This document shows positions 35,571 through 48,262 of a stretch of DNA of 64,000 nt, piece after piece. How positions within the stretch are numbered: position 1 is the first letter of the stretch; each line of letters begins with the position of its first letter. A program made the position numbers and the translations under genes. The notes beneath the pieces are model-generated. The model saw nothing but the letters and a program-made list of their open reading frames with translations. It was not told where the DNA came from and did no database searches. Source of the DNA: Rhea pennata (taxonomy: Eukaryota; Chordata; Aves; Rheiformes; Rheidae); the NCBI RefSeq assembly GCF_028389875.1, contig NC_084682.1, positions 692,001 to 756,000 of the forward strand, written 5' to 3'.

Positions 35571-37075
35571 AGGGCCTCTCACATCCAGGTCCTGGGGATC
35601 TCTGCACTCTGCCTGTAGCACAGCACCTCCTGCAGGCAGGGCCAAATCTGGAGGAATTTGGGTCCTACCCAGGATGGCAGTCCCTGCAGCTGAAAATCAA
35701 GTGTTTGATATCCTCAAGAAATATCATATGGAAGCATGGGCCAGAGGAGTCAGCAAAGGGTTGCCATGGCTTTAGTGGGGCTAAGATTACATGAAGAAAT
35801 AGCTTTTGTGGATTCTTGCAATAGGCACTTTTCAAAAGAGTGTAGTAGACCCTCCTCTGTATAGCCAGATTTTTAAAAAATCTCCATAGTTGGTGAATAA
35901 ATTTACATTTGTTAGCATTTTAAAACAGGTTGAGGAATTACGTGCATATTTTCCACCCTACGGCTTAAAAGCCCTTATCTACATTTTTTCTGTGTTTGTT
36001 CTAAAAGTGCGATGGTCTTGGCAATGGATTACTTTAATTTCCTCGGACAGGCATTCATTATACTGCACCACTCACATCTTTATGAAATAAGATGTTTCAT
36101 GCACTAAAATTATTCTAGTACAATTAGTAAGATACTATTTCTAAAGGCACTCTACATTTCCAGTTAGGTAAAAGGACATCCAGAGTAATCGTTCAAAATA
36201 AAAGAAAATAAATCATTGAGAATTCAGTGTCTTGTCCTATAGAATAGGCTCCTGAACACTGATGATCAAGTGTTTAATAAAACATGAGTCAGGCTTCAAA
36301 AAATAATGATGAGATTTCCTTAATAATCATATGAATCAAAAGAAACCAGAAAAAATAATGACAGAGGTTGGTTTTATGATATTAGGATGCCTCAGGCCTT
36401 GTTTCAAGGTTTTCATCATAGAACTGAAGCTGGAAATAAACCTTTTCTTGAAAATTAGTATCAGATTCTCACAGACATGTACACGTAGCAACTTAAAGAC
36501 ATCAAACATAATAGGAGTTAAGAAATTACTCACTGTACTGGTAACCCTAAATTTTCCACTGGTGCTGGTTTTGCACCCATTCAGCAGCAAGTCTGGAACA
36601 TACCTGTGCATCCAGGAGCAGCGCAGCAAGCCGTGCGCCCCTGCTGCCAGCCGATCGCAGGTCGTCTCTGAACCTTTACCAACCCACGCAACATCAGAGC
36701 AGCTTGGCAGGAAATAGCACTGGGGCCAAGGAGGAGAAGCAAGAAATCCAACTTCACTTTGCCAGGGTTCTTTTTTTTTGCATCCAGTGACCTCATGCAC
36801 AGTCTGATCCTCTCCTCTGGACACAGGCATTTCCTGCAGAGGACTTGCAGATAATCTGCTTACTGACAAAATCAGAAAAGGGAGGAAAAACCTTTATTTT
36901 TCCCTTCTTTTGCCATGAAAACAAGAGGAATTAATAATAGAAATTCTAAATACAGAGCCCTACCTTTAGTCTGTTTCATGAAATGATTATTATATGGTGA
37001 TTATGATAAAGAAAAGTAATTTTATTCTATACAGCTTGTAATGGATAATGCCCAAAACAAGTCTGTTTACAGACA

Positions 37076-37077
37076 CC

Positions 37078-37119
<42 letters not shown>
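37076..37119. repeat. C10 followed by T34 homopolymer tract
   Basis: Ten C and then 34 T in succession. Simple sequence. The Pro/Phe and poly-Lys frames across it are artefacts. Confidence 0.95.
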
Positions 37120-37122
<3 letters not shown>

Positions 37123-37649
37123 CTTTTTCAAACTCAAAGGAAGAAGGAACCAAGTCCTCAGGCAAAGGTCTGGGATTGCAAAGAGGGGGGAAAGCCGGCG
37201 CTTAGCCCTGCATCCAGCACGCCGGCTTCTGCCATTTCTGCACCCAGTGAGCACAGTCACAGCTTTCCTGGCAGAAGATGACTGTGTTTCCTTTGTTCCT
37301 TGAAACACATGGGTTGATACAATGCACTCTGTCCCTTCCACTGGGCTTGGGAAAATAGTTTCATTTCTTCCCCATTCAGATGATGTACGGTGTCTGACAC
37401 ATAATTACTGATATGGCCACAAAGAGCAGCAGATGATTTATCAAGTGGAGACAACCTGCTCTTGAATGTCTCTTTGAGACTGGCAGCATTCAAGGTGGCT
37501 GCCTGCTGCCAGATGGCATGTGCTTTGGCTTCCTTCAGACTTTTCTGAACTATTGTAAACACTATGTTGCTATTAATTCATCTTTCCTCACCAAAAAAAA
37601 AAAGTCCAAAATCCCCAGTAGGGGAGCAGTGGTTCCAAAAGGAGGTGGC

Positions 37650-37875
37650 AATCCCAGGAGGACACGAGGACCAAAGACGAACCTGAGCCCTCGACGGGCA
37701 GCGTGGCCGAGGACGGCAGGCTGCAGTGGGTGCTGACCTCACGGCCAGGCCGCCCCGGCCACACGGGGACACCATCCTGCCCGCGGGAGCTGTGTCGATG
37801 CCGCGGGGCATCCCGCCCCGGCGCCCGCGCAGGGGACACGGCCCCGCCTTGGGCATCGCAGCTGCCCTGCAGAAA
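37650..37875. promoter_or_regulatory. Small CpG-rich block
   Basis: About two dozen CpG dinucleotides fall within roughly 225 bp of GC-rich DNA, in a window otherwise poor in CpG. That density is typical of an unmethylated promoter fragment or a GC-rich exon. Both strands are open in several frames, as expected from composition, and no translation is recognised. No TATA box, initiator or splice signals decide between the options. Confidence 0.4.
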
Positions 37876-38255
37876 GCCAGAACACAAGTCACCATGGTTT
37901 CAGGCTTGATTACAGGCCATGTTAATGCCAGCTGGTTTGGAAAGTTTCATATGCCTAGTCATACTTTTCTGTGTAAATATCATGGTAAAAAGACATGACA
38001 TTTTCTGGACCATTCTTCAGTATTAATAAGATTCCAAGTATGGGGGTGACCTTTTCACAAAGGATTTGTAAATGCCAAAAACTGCATATATATATAAAAA
38101 AAACTCAGGCAAACAGAGGCTTCATAACTTTGCATTTAGTTCTTAAATGGCATTTTCCTGCCTTTCTCTCAGTTTTTATCATCTCTTTCCACTGAATGTA
38201 TGTGATGAAATCTGTACCTCCAACAGTGGCCACAAAAGAGAATGAGAAAATTAGC

Positions 38256-38278
38256 AAAAAAAAAAAAAAAAAAAAAAA
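38256..38278. repeat. Poly-A tract (23 bases)
   Basis: An uninterrupted A run. No attached retrotransposon body was recognised. Confidence 0.95.
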
Positions 38279-40589
38279 CCCAAAAAGGGAATTGTTTTGC
38301 TGCAGAGCTGAATGACTCAAAACAAACAAGCAAGCAATGGAGGGTGCCATGGTAGGGAGGATTTCTTAGAATCTATCAAAGCATCTCAAAAGGCTTAAGA
38401 GGGGCAAGGAGCCCCAATACAACCAGGAAGGGAAATGCAGGCATCTCTGCATAGTGCAGACAACAATACTTTGCTTATTGCTGCCTTTACAGCACAGCTC
38501 TTTATGACAGGAACTTTTTAAATTCTTTATTATTTCCAGCAGAATTATGTACATGTAATTAAAAAAAATTTAAAAACTAAGTAAAAGTTGATCAACTTTA
38601 CCAAGGAATAACTGAGGGTTCAGATAAGAGGAAACCTGTGGCCAGTCTTCCCACACATAATGTCACACACAGGTGGCTGCAATTACACACCTCAGAGGGT
38701 CCAGGTCTGCAGACAGCCCTGAAGCCCACATCCCTCCTGGAGCAGGTGGGAGAAGAGCAGTGAAGCAGAGCAACTGCCTGCAGAGGAGAACAGGCAACTA
38801 CTATTTGGCCAAAATAAATCCAGCACAACAGTGACGCCACCACCCAGGCCCCTGACTGCAGTGCTGCAGCTGGAAGCCAAACATGGCCATCTTTAGCCCA
38901 TTTTAAAAAAGGAAAAGATGCATTTTAGACTAAAATACATTTTAAAAAAAAATAAACCCTCAGCCACACTGAGCAAAAGCATGGAACTGTGTCCTCCCAG
39001 CAGTCAAAGGAGCAAGATCAGTGGTGCCACTGCAGGCACAGATGGTGCCGCTTGTGCTGCTGCTGGCAGATGGGGCAGCCCAGTAAGCAAGCACATTGGT
39101 GCTGCTGCCCGGTGATCGGCAGTTACCTGTCCGGCAGCCAATCTCATGTTTCTCTGGAGCTGTGAGACACCCAAGAGATCGCTGCCATATACCCACAGCT
39201 CGGGAGAAGAACAGGCAAAGGTGAGTTGTCCCTGTGAACCAGAAGGACCACTCTGCCCTTATAATATTATGAATCATATATTTCTGAAGGAAAGGAAAAG
39301 AAAGGCCAGAGAGGAGCCAGCCAGCACTGTCTTATCCCTTCTTAACAGTGTTAAAGCAATACTGATAGCAATCTACCCATCTGCAAATTCCTAGCAGAGC
39401 AGCATCACTGACTTGGAGTTGGGAAAGATTTGTATATTGGCATAAGGACTCTTGTTTTGTAGAGGGAGCAACAGACAGTACCTAGTGTCACCTGCAAATA
39501 ATGAGGGTGTACACAAGAATAGAAAACATTTGCATAGTGGAATGGGAATCACCAAGTACACATGAATCCAGCAAAAAAAAAAAATAAAATTCTCTCTAAT
39601 GTACTAGTAAATTATCTGGAGTTTGGCCAGACACTTACATTTTTCAGTTGTCTGAACTCTACCAGGTTCTTCAGTCATGGTCACTGAAATCTGAATAGCT
39701 GCTTGCTTGGTAGGCTTGTCATGTAATGATGCTTGGCAGGTTTATTCCTGTTAAAAGCTCATATTACAGCAAAAGAAACACTATACAGTGGTGACACAAG
39801 TTAATTGCTCAGTTACCAGACAATAAAGTGGTTCTACTAGTTACTTTTCAAAGGTGTTAAGGGCATTTTCAACTTTGCAATGGCCCAATGTCAGGGCTTT
39901 GTACTTAGGGCTTATGTTAGCACTACATTGGCATCATAACATAGCATTAAAGGGAGAAGCCCGCAACTTTTCCTCATAGAGAAAACTCTCAGACACTGGC
40001 ATAAATTTACTGACCCATGATCCTAGGAGACCAGAGTTCCCCTCCCACTCGATGCAACTGGATGCCTCAGGCAAACTTCATAATTTCTCCAGCTCAAACT
40101 TTACAGGTACTAAAGAGGCCTTTTCTCCCTGAAGGTCTTTGAATCATTCATCTCCAAAGGAGGATCAGCTGCCTCTGGCTTACAGCATGTTAAGAAGTTT
40201 GGCCAGTGCAGATTTCACACATTTAGACAAAACTTTAAGCTTTTTTTTTTTTTTTTAAATCAGCACTAGGAAAAGAAGAGGGAGTACTTATTCAGGTTTT
40301 CAAAATATTTAGCAACTTAGAAGTGCAAAAGACAGACCACTGTCTTGCACTGCTTGCTGTGCAGGTTTGGCATCAAACATGAATGGACACTTGACAACTC
40401 TCTAAGGGCTGAAAAACCTCTGAAAAACTAGCTTGCTCAGTCTCTGGAGAAGCAGGATCAATAGCTTCCCTTGGCAACTCAGTCTGTGGTGTTATTCTTA
40501 GATTTTTTCCATCATAATCTACATTTTCCCTTTTGCAGAGTAAAAGCCTATTACTTCTTGTTCAGTTCTCATTGACTAATGAGAATAAT
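38279..40589. other. Unannotated sequence
   Basis: No supported gene. A strong donor-like site (GGCAAAG then GTGAGT at 39219/39220) follows a GC-richer stretch from about 38980, but no convincing acceptor or promoter pairs with it. Confidence 0.45.
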
Positions 40590-40745
40590 TGGTCCCCTGT
40601 CCTCTTTATTATCTGCCTCTAAGTATTTGTAAAGAGTTATCATGTCTCCCTTTAGTCCTCTTTCCTCTTCACTTAAAGATTCCCAATTCACTTTAATCTG
40701 TCCTCCCTGGCCCTTGATCCTGCTAGCACTTTATAAGTCAAACAG
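40590..40745 (-). mobile_element. Old CR1 LINE relic
   Basis: The plus strand matches the layout of the younger CR1 at about 11.51-11.60 kb: AAGTATTTGTAAAGAGTTAT, CATGTCTCCCTTTAGTCCTC, CTTCACTTAAAGATTCCCAA, then CTTTAATCTGTCCTCCC. It corresponds to the C-terminal end of ORF2 on the minus strand. It is strongly diverged and closer in wording to the older CR1/L3 types. Confidence 0.65.
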
Positions 40746-43427
40746 CAAAACCTAACTACTTTGCAGACATATCACATTAGGATGAGAAACTCCAGAGGGA
40801 CAGCGAAGTGCATTGAAAAAACAGTTAATTCCCTGCTGACCAAGAGCTTTCACAATGGGTTAACAGCAGCTGAGGTTGGATGTAGACGGCCAGTTCCCTA
40901 CACATAGCAAAGGTGCCAAACAGAATGAAACCTTCATCACAGTCTGCTGCCTGTTGCTACTGCTGCAATACTAAAAGGTGATGGCTGAGTAGATGGGTTT
41001 GAGAAGCTGGGGAAACCCAAACAGAGGAGGGACAGATACGCCACCATGAGGGACCAGAACAGAACCCCGCATGCCCCAGAGATGTCCCCTCTGAGCTACA
41101 GCTTGGCCTGGGCATGGCTATGGCAGGACAGTGGCTGCAGTCCTTGAGGAGTGATGGGAATGGTCCCGCACTGAACTGGGATCCCCGCTCTGATAACTCC
41201 TGCCACTTTGCCACGAGGTGGGCTGTGCACACTCTGCGAAGGCCGAGGGCTTCAAACTCAGGCCTCCTGGTCTGCAGAAAAATCCTCTGCTGCCCCCTCC
41301 CTCTCTGCACACAGTTATTTCTGGCGACCAAAGTCAATTACTGCTCCTTAAGATATAGGCACAGAAGTTCTGCATCCTTTATCCATCCATATCTCTACCA
41401 GATCAGTCCACAAGAGCAACTCATGTCAAGCCACGCATTGCCCTGCTGTGCCACTCTATTTCAGAACAAACACAGCACCAGTAAAGGCTGCAGAGAAGCA
41501 TGCAGAGGTGCAGTATCCTCCCTTGCATCCTATAACATTAAGACAGGTTAATTTGGATTTACAAAGTGAAAATGTCAAGCTCCATTTATATTCCAGCACC
41601 CAGCTTTAAATACCTTTCTCTTTTCTTAGCAGCCATTCTTGTGTTCTGTTTCTTCACTTAAAGCTGATAATAAGCTGTCCATCTATATAACCATTCTGCT
41701 GACACAAGTCATGATGGATATGAAAAAGCAATAAAAAGCAAGTCTAATGAGACATTGCTCAGAATGAGGGAAAAAAATTGAACCAGGTTCTTTAATCATC
41801 AGCATAGAAATACAAGTGGAATGAATTTGTTTCAAGGAGGCCTCATTTCCATTTAAATGTAAAATACACTGAAATGTTTTAAGAATCTCAGGAAACTATG
41901 GATTGCTGATAAAGTATTATCCTTAGTAATCCCAGTCCAAAAAAAAAAAAAAAAAAAGAAAGAAAGAAAAAGAAAATGAAGGCCAATCTCTTTCCAGAGA
42001 GAAATGCAAAAAAACTGTAGTTACAATGAGATCACTGAAAACTTGAATCACTCATTTGCTCTAGAAGACAAGGACTCATAAAATTGATTGCATATTTTAT
42101 GCATCATCATAAACGTTAGCAGAAAAAGCCTAATTCTGACCTGATGTTGTATAAATAAGAACTTTCGTGCATAAAATCAGTAAGAGATCATAGTTTAAGT
42201 CCTTTTCTCTCCCTCTGAAAACAAAAAAAAAGAAAAAAGATTTCAACCACAAGGAAAGCAGGAAGAGAATAAGAAAACATCATAGCCAGCCTCATATGAC
42301 CCCAGGCAGATTCTCAACCCCCTAAGCTCTGCAAAATGGAAAGCGCAACCCCTCCACCAAATAGAACTGCAGGAGTCCTCTCAATACTGTACAAGGTAGG
42401 CGACCAAAGTCCATGAGGCAAAGTCTGTAAGATGTGGCACTACATCTCTTTGGGCAAGAGTCAGAAACATCTCAGAGCAGACACTAGAAACGGCTGCTAG
42501 AAGTCATATAGTCGCAAACCTATAATTATGCCAGCCTCTGCTGTTGCTGCTTATAAAACAGGATCTGGTTGAGTCTCTTAGCTGCAAGCTAGGTGGCCAA
42601 GCCTGTGGTCCCCTACTGCACAACAGAAGGGGCCTGAAGAGTTATTAGCCACTCTGCCAAAGAGCATCAGCAATACATGGCACCCCACATAACTGCAGCT
42701 CAGAGAAGGGCTGGAAGAGAAGCCAAGGGATTAGTGAGGGAGGTGATGAGCTGTCCTGGGGATTTCCAGAAACTGAATACCTCTCCTGCAAGAGCAAGAA
42801 AGGGGCCAGGACAGGGAAATCCTGCCTCAGTTCCCCTTTGTAACTCAGGAGCTTTGTGTGTGTTTTATCACTTTATTTCCAGGCTACCTACACTAAGACT
42901 TAGAGAGTCCCATAAGCAAATGTTTATTGATTCTCTTCTGAGCTAGAATGAAGAATTAGGCAACCTGCTCCCTGAAGTACCATCAAAAAAAATGAAAGAG
43001 CTAATGCCAGCTAAAATCTGCCCTTCTTATCTCTCTCAGATGGGAGAAGAAATAAGCAGATACCAGGGTTGTGCATCAGCTGGACATGTAGGATCTATTA
43101 GGTTTCACATTGCCCAGAGCAAGGAGAAGCACTTGCTAAATTTGTGGTAGCATTGCAAATAGCAGTATCTCCTAAGGTTCACAGCACTGTGCCCAAGAAC
43201 AAAAATACTAAGAGCAAAGTATTATTTATTAAACAGGGTATTGTCTGGGTGAATGCCAGCCGATTAGGCATGTGGTCCTGTTACCATGGTGATAAAAATC
43301 CACATAAACATAAGTAAAATAGAGAAAGAGGAAAATCTTTCTACAAACACCTTTTATCCAGGCCTCCTGCACAGTGGGGGACACTCAGTGGCTGTGGCTT
43401 GAATTGATGCTTCTGTGCATTTCCCAG
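40746..43427. other. Unannotated sequence
   Basis: No supported gene or dispersed repeat. A purine run (A19 then GAAA repeats) lies at 41939-41975. Confidence 0.5.
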
Positions 43428-43501
43428 AGGAGGCATGGGCTCACGAAGCCTCAGTTTTCCTACCTCGTTCGCCACAGACATACAGCTCTGAAGATGTTCA
43501 G
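43428..43501 (+). other. Weak candidate exon (74 bp)
   Basis: Left boundary TGCTTCTGTGCATTTCCCAG, right boundary ATGTTCAG then GTGAAG. Two of three frames are open (RRHGLTKPQFSYLVRHRH or EAWAHEASVFLPRSPQTY). Neither is recognised. Other candidate exons on this strand lie 13 kb away, so it may be a chance pair. Confidence 0.2.
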
Positions 43502-45010
43502 GTGAAGAGTACAGTGCGGAGCAGAAAACAGCTTGCCTGTCAAGAAAAGGAGCACAATTAGCTGAAAGGCTGAGACCTCACCTGACTGAAGCTGGAAGGT
43601 GCAGGGGATGACAGCAGTGCCAGGATGCGTGAGCTCAGAAGCTGACCCAGAATGACCCCAGCAAAGAAATGTTAGTAGCTTTGCTCTCTGGTGTTAAACT
43701 CCATCCTTTGCCACAGCATCTCAATGCTGTCCCAACAAAGGGCACAGCGAGCCAAACTGAGGTGGTACTGGCTGATTTTTCCTAGCTCTGTTCTTTGCCA
43801 TCAGCTCCCAGGGACAACATGTATCTCTCTGAACCTGTAAGTCCCAAGCAGCTTTACATCGCTGCTTTAGGCGTAAGAAAAAAAGGGAATCTCTTCTGTG
43901 TTGGGAATGGACACAGTTGTCAAATCACATCTTTGTCTTGATTTCTTCTAGTTCACAATTCCTGCATTTTGGGTGAATGTGGATGGCTGCTCCCAGCCCA
44001 AGCCACCTCACTTTGTAGCTGAAATCCAGCCCCCACAGCAGGCTTGGCTCAGTGCCACAGGAACGATCCACGGAGCAGCAGCAGGAGAACCAGCAACATG
44101 TTTTGGGACAACTGTGCATTTACACAGGCTCTGCTGTTGTGAGCTGACTAAAGAAAATGCATGGTAAATTTGGACAAGAAAAGCCCACGGTAGTCCAACC
44201 AAAAAAAAACCCTCTAGAAAGGGCAGGGAGGGGAGGTAATAAATGCATCCTGACAGGCTCATGCTGCTTAGAAGTGTATGTCCTTGTCTGCACCTCTGAC
44301 TCCTTCACCCTGCCCTGACACCTTGAGACCCAAAAGTTTCAAGATTTTTGAGAAAACTGAACTTCAGGCAAGTCCATCAGCAGGTTGAAGCCAAAGGCTG
44401 AAGGAAACCTCTGTGGTGCCGTCACCAACAGGCATCGCCTTCCAGCCTTGGGACCTAGCCATCAGCTTCCCTGGGCTGGGGGAAGCCCACATCCACACAA
44501 GCCTGGCTGAGAGGCAGCAGCACTCACAGAAGTCTGTAATCGTTGCTGTGTTCTGACACCTATCATACAAACTACGGTAAATGGTGTATTAAAAATACCT
44601 GAAATAGACTGACAGACCCATCTGGTACACTCCAGGTTTCATCCTGATGAACTAGCCTTGAACCTTTCTCTTCTCATGTATGCAGAATCAGCTTTCTAGT
44701 CAATACTTTTTCCTCTCCTTCCCTTTGCCCCCCCAAGCAGTTCTGTTTTCCTACATTTTACTTTGAAGCTGTAGCTCTGATTGCACCCCACTGCAGATTA
44801 AAACATAATCATTAGCTATAACATCTAGCTTCACCGTAATGATCCAAACGTTTCAGTGCAATATTCCAAATGCTGAGTTTTATATTGAGAAGAATTATGA
44901 AATTCAGGGTAATAATGCCAATCTTTGAGAACAAAGAGACTGAATTATACAGCTCAAGGGTTTTCCAACGATATCTAAGAATAAATCAAGATACCATATT
45001 GTGTGCTCTT

Positions 45011-45022
45011 CCCCCCCCCCCC
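45011..45022. repeat. Poly-C tract (12 bases)
   Basis: An uninterrupted C run. A poly-T run follows at about 45187-45202. No gene is supported between 43.5 and 45.9 kb. Confidence 0.9.
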
Positions 45023-45969
45023 ACTACTGATGAGTATGTATCAAATCACTTTTAAAATATTTATCACCCATTTGCATGGACTCAGTAGAACTGAAACCTT
45101 CATCCTGAGGATTTTTTCATCCCTGTGTCTTTAGCTGGCACAAGCTTGTTTTTGCAAAGGGCTGTCACTGTAAGCTGTTATTTATTTATTTTTTTTTTTT
45201 TTAAACATTCCCACTCTCTACTACATACTGCTGAAGATGAGGGTGCAGCTACTAAGGTCAGGCCTTGACAGGAGAAAATAATTAGGGATAACTCATCTCC
45301 TAGAAGTATGTTTAGCAAGCAGAAAGGGCTGGGAGCTGAGTAGAGGAAGACATTTGAGGCAAACAAATGGCTTTGGTCCTTCAAATACAGCACAACATAG
45401 TCCTGAGCTCCCACTACTAGGACATTCTCATGAACTATTAGGCACGCTCCACAAGTATGGACGAAATAATACATGTAGCGTATATGACATCTATCATACA
45501 GAGAGGTCTCTGTAACAAATAATATTCTAAACTTTTTGAACATATGGAAACCAGAATAATTTCCAGGCCTCATCAACATGTTATCACACTAGAGTTCCAT
45601 GGAGCTCACATATTGTTTTGTCTTCACTAGCTCTGGTTGATCTTCTATTAAATACGCAGTATTTCCATAAAACAATTCCCTCCCTTCTGCCAAAAATGTG
45701 AGATTAGCTTAAAAATTGTAAGTTTTCAAAATAGAAATTCACTGGAAGGTTTTTTTTTTTCCTACTAGCTTGAGTTTTTATAACATACTCAGATCTCTTT
45801 CTTCCCCTTTTATATGCAGAAATAAAGCATTAAGAAAAAGTAAACAGATTCTCAGTCAAGTCTTAAACTGAGCCATTAAATATCAGATACTGTAGAAACC
45901 TATGTAGAAACACAGTGAGATTTTGAATAAATGGTGTGAAGAAGGTGAGAGACTATGAACGATCATTCT

Positions 45970-46200
45970 TTATTCTCAGCACAATAGGAAAGTGGGAACC
46001 CGCTAAATTATCAGGTGGTGTGTAATTAAATTGTGGGATGCGTGACAGCCAGAAGGATAAAGGGGTTCAAAAAGGGATTCAGTTAATTCAGGGAGGAGAA
46101 GCCTGTCTGCAGCTGTTAAGCCTCATGGTCCTAATACAACTTCTGACTCAGGAAGTCTCTAATCTGCTAATGCCAGAAACCGGGAGGCTGATTTGAAGGC
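45970..46200. promoter_or_regulatory. Candidate conserved non-coding element
   Basis: A compact set of transcription-factor-like sites: CACAATAGG (SOX-like), CAGGTG E-box, GTGTAATTAAATTG (homeodomain-like) and CAGCTG. The sequence is mixed in composition, with no ORF, simple repeat or mobile element. Motif-based only. Confidence 0.2.
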
Positions 46201-47914
46201 ATGGATCACTTGGGATTTGTCCCGTTATTGAGCTTCCCTATCCCACTTACTACTGGAGATGAGGTACCAGGCTAGAGGATTTTTTTGAATGCTCCAACAT
46301 ACCTAGTCTTATGTTTGTGTCCTTTAAAATAGTCTTACCAGACACTCAGGGTACTCAGACTCCCCTGTCCTTTGTCCCAAGGTCAGGATGAACTGGGCCA
46401 TGAGCTCCCCTGCCAGTGAGGCCCTTGAGCGAGGGTCAGTGGGCTGACCTGCAGAGCAGAGGTGTTTAACCACAAAGATTTCAGGATCAGTTACTGTCAC
46501 TCTTGAAAGCACAGTGGCACAATGTGTGCTGTGAGCAATGCACAAAGGCCAGCAAGGTCAGCTGAGCACACTGACCCCAGCAGCAGGATTATCAGCCAGA
46601 TTTATTAGCTCTGTTATAGGAGCATGGCAAAAACCACCACTCCACCAGACCTACAGCCCCACAAGGACTGCTACCTGACCTCACCTGCCTGCAATTCTCC
46701 ATCCTAAAGCTACCAGTCTCCACATTCCTGGCATTCACCAGGAGCCTGCACCAGCTGAGCAGGTGACACCTCTGCAGCATTAGTGCTCCTTACCTTGGCA
46801 ACTTTGTCCCTCACAGTTATATCCCTTAAAAAAAAAAATCAGGAATACTCCAGGAGTATCCCAGCACGATTCTATGTCTCTGCGCTCATATTCAGCTACC
46901 CTTTAGGTTGCTGAGGGCTGTTTTTTCACTTCATGTTTTCTTAAATTACTTAGATGATACTTTAGTATTGTAATAAAGTAACTGACTTGGGAGAAGATGA
47001 ACATTAACATTTGCAGTGTGGGTTGAGGAAAAAAAAAAAAGAAAACATCTTTAAACCTCCACACAGAAAATGATCCTCACCAGTAAATGACGCTGTCACA
47101 GCAAAAGTTTCATCTGCAACGTGAATCACTGCTTATCTTTCAGGTCCTTTAATGGCTCCACTCTGCAAAGAACAGCAACAACAACAAAATCAAAGACTTC
47201 TTCCCCAACAGACACCCAATCTTTGTCATTTTGGATGTGTTTTTGTTTCCTTGTTTTATCTGCATGAACAGTTTGAATAGCTTTATAATTTGCCTGTGCT
47301 CCCAATTTTATTATATCTGCCATCCATCTGTTATTTTTTATGGTTTATGCTACCATTCTCCTCTAATGCCAGCGGCTCTACTGTAAAACTGATGTTGCAT
47401 CTTACAAACTTATCATTTTGCTCCAAAAATGTATCTTGTGCATGATGGCAGAAAAACTGCCTGGAGAAGAGTGAATGGATCTTTTATTAATGATTTTCTT
47501 GTAGGAAGAGCCCACACAATAATTGTACATAGTACAAATACATCTTCTCTTCTCACTGTAGTTTGCAGAAGTCCCACTGAATGATACAGGGCTATTTCAC
47601 TGAATCTAAAGAAAAAGCAGGTTACATAGGAGTGTCCCCCCTTTACATAAAGGATGACAACACTTTCCTCATTTTCAGAGGGTAAACTGTTCACATGGAG
47701 TGAAATCCCTCTCCTTGTACAGCAGCTAGTACACTGCACTAGACTATTGCAGCAGAAATAAAAAGAGCAATTGAAAGTCATGCAGCTCCTTCCCCAGGTG
47801 CTGTATTGGGCTGTGCAGAGGCCTTGTGCTCATGCTAATAGACAAGAATAAATTTTACTTCAGAATAAATTAAAACTTTACACAGTTTCTCTGAGCTTAG
47901 CAGAAGCCTCCTGA
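46201..47914. other. Unannotated sequence
   Basis: Nothing recognisable. Short frames occur on the minus strand only, with no repeats except an A run at about 47029-47040. Confidence 0.5.
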
Positions 47915-48045
47915 CTTACAGGCAAAGAGCTGACACTGGGAGACACTCCGTGATCTGTCCAAGGTTGCAGGAGAGAGGGCCAGAGCTGAAAACGAGAAGC
48001 CAGCTCTTTAGACTCCCAGACTTGTGCTTTAATGACAAGTGTCCA
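47915..48045 (+). mobile_element. Ancient MIR/L2-type SINE, 3' half
   Basis: Landmarks in order are GGGAGACACTCCGTGATCTG, TCCAAGGTTGCAGGAGAG, GGCCAGAGCTGAAAACGAG, and GACTCCCAGACTTGTGCTTT. They correspond to the CTTGCCCAAGGTCACAC, GGCAGAGCTGGGAATTGAAC and GACTCCCAGTCCAGTGCTC blocks of this repeat class as remembered. Confidence 0.6.
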
Positions 48046-48149
48046 CAGTGCTCGCATTCTCAAATGATTATAAGTAATTATTATCATGATATCACAACAG
48101 TCATCCTCAGTTTCAGTTGATCGTTGGCCAGGCTATCTTAAATTTCTCA

Positions 48150-48262
48150 AGCTTTTTCTTTTTTTGGCAAGGGGAAACCCTTTATTCCCAATTTGAAATG
48201 AAAGTGGATTTTGAATCCAGGACACCTGTTCACAAAGCAAGACTCTAGTTCTCTAGCTAGCA
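48150..48262 (+). mobile_element. Possible second ancient SINE fragment
   Basis: TTTTGAATCCAGGACACCTG and then TCTAGTTCTCTAGCTAGCAC resemble the final part of MIR-type repeats (a GAACCCAGG block followed by a CTAACCACTA-like end). Similarity is weaker than for the neighbouring element. Confidence 0.3.

Noticed and set aside
38980..39219. Exon ending at a strong GTGAGT donor
   Set aside because: Several weak acceptor options, no consistent frame, and no partner exon on the same strand nearby.
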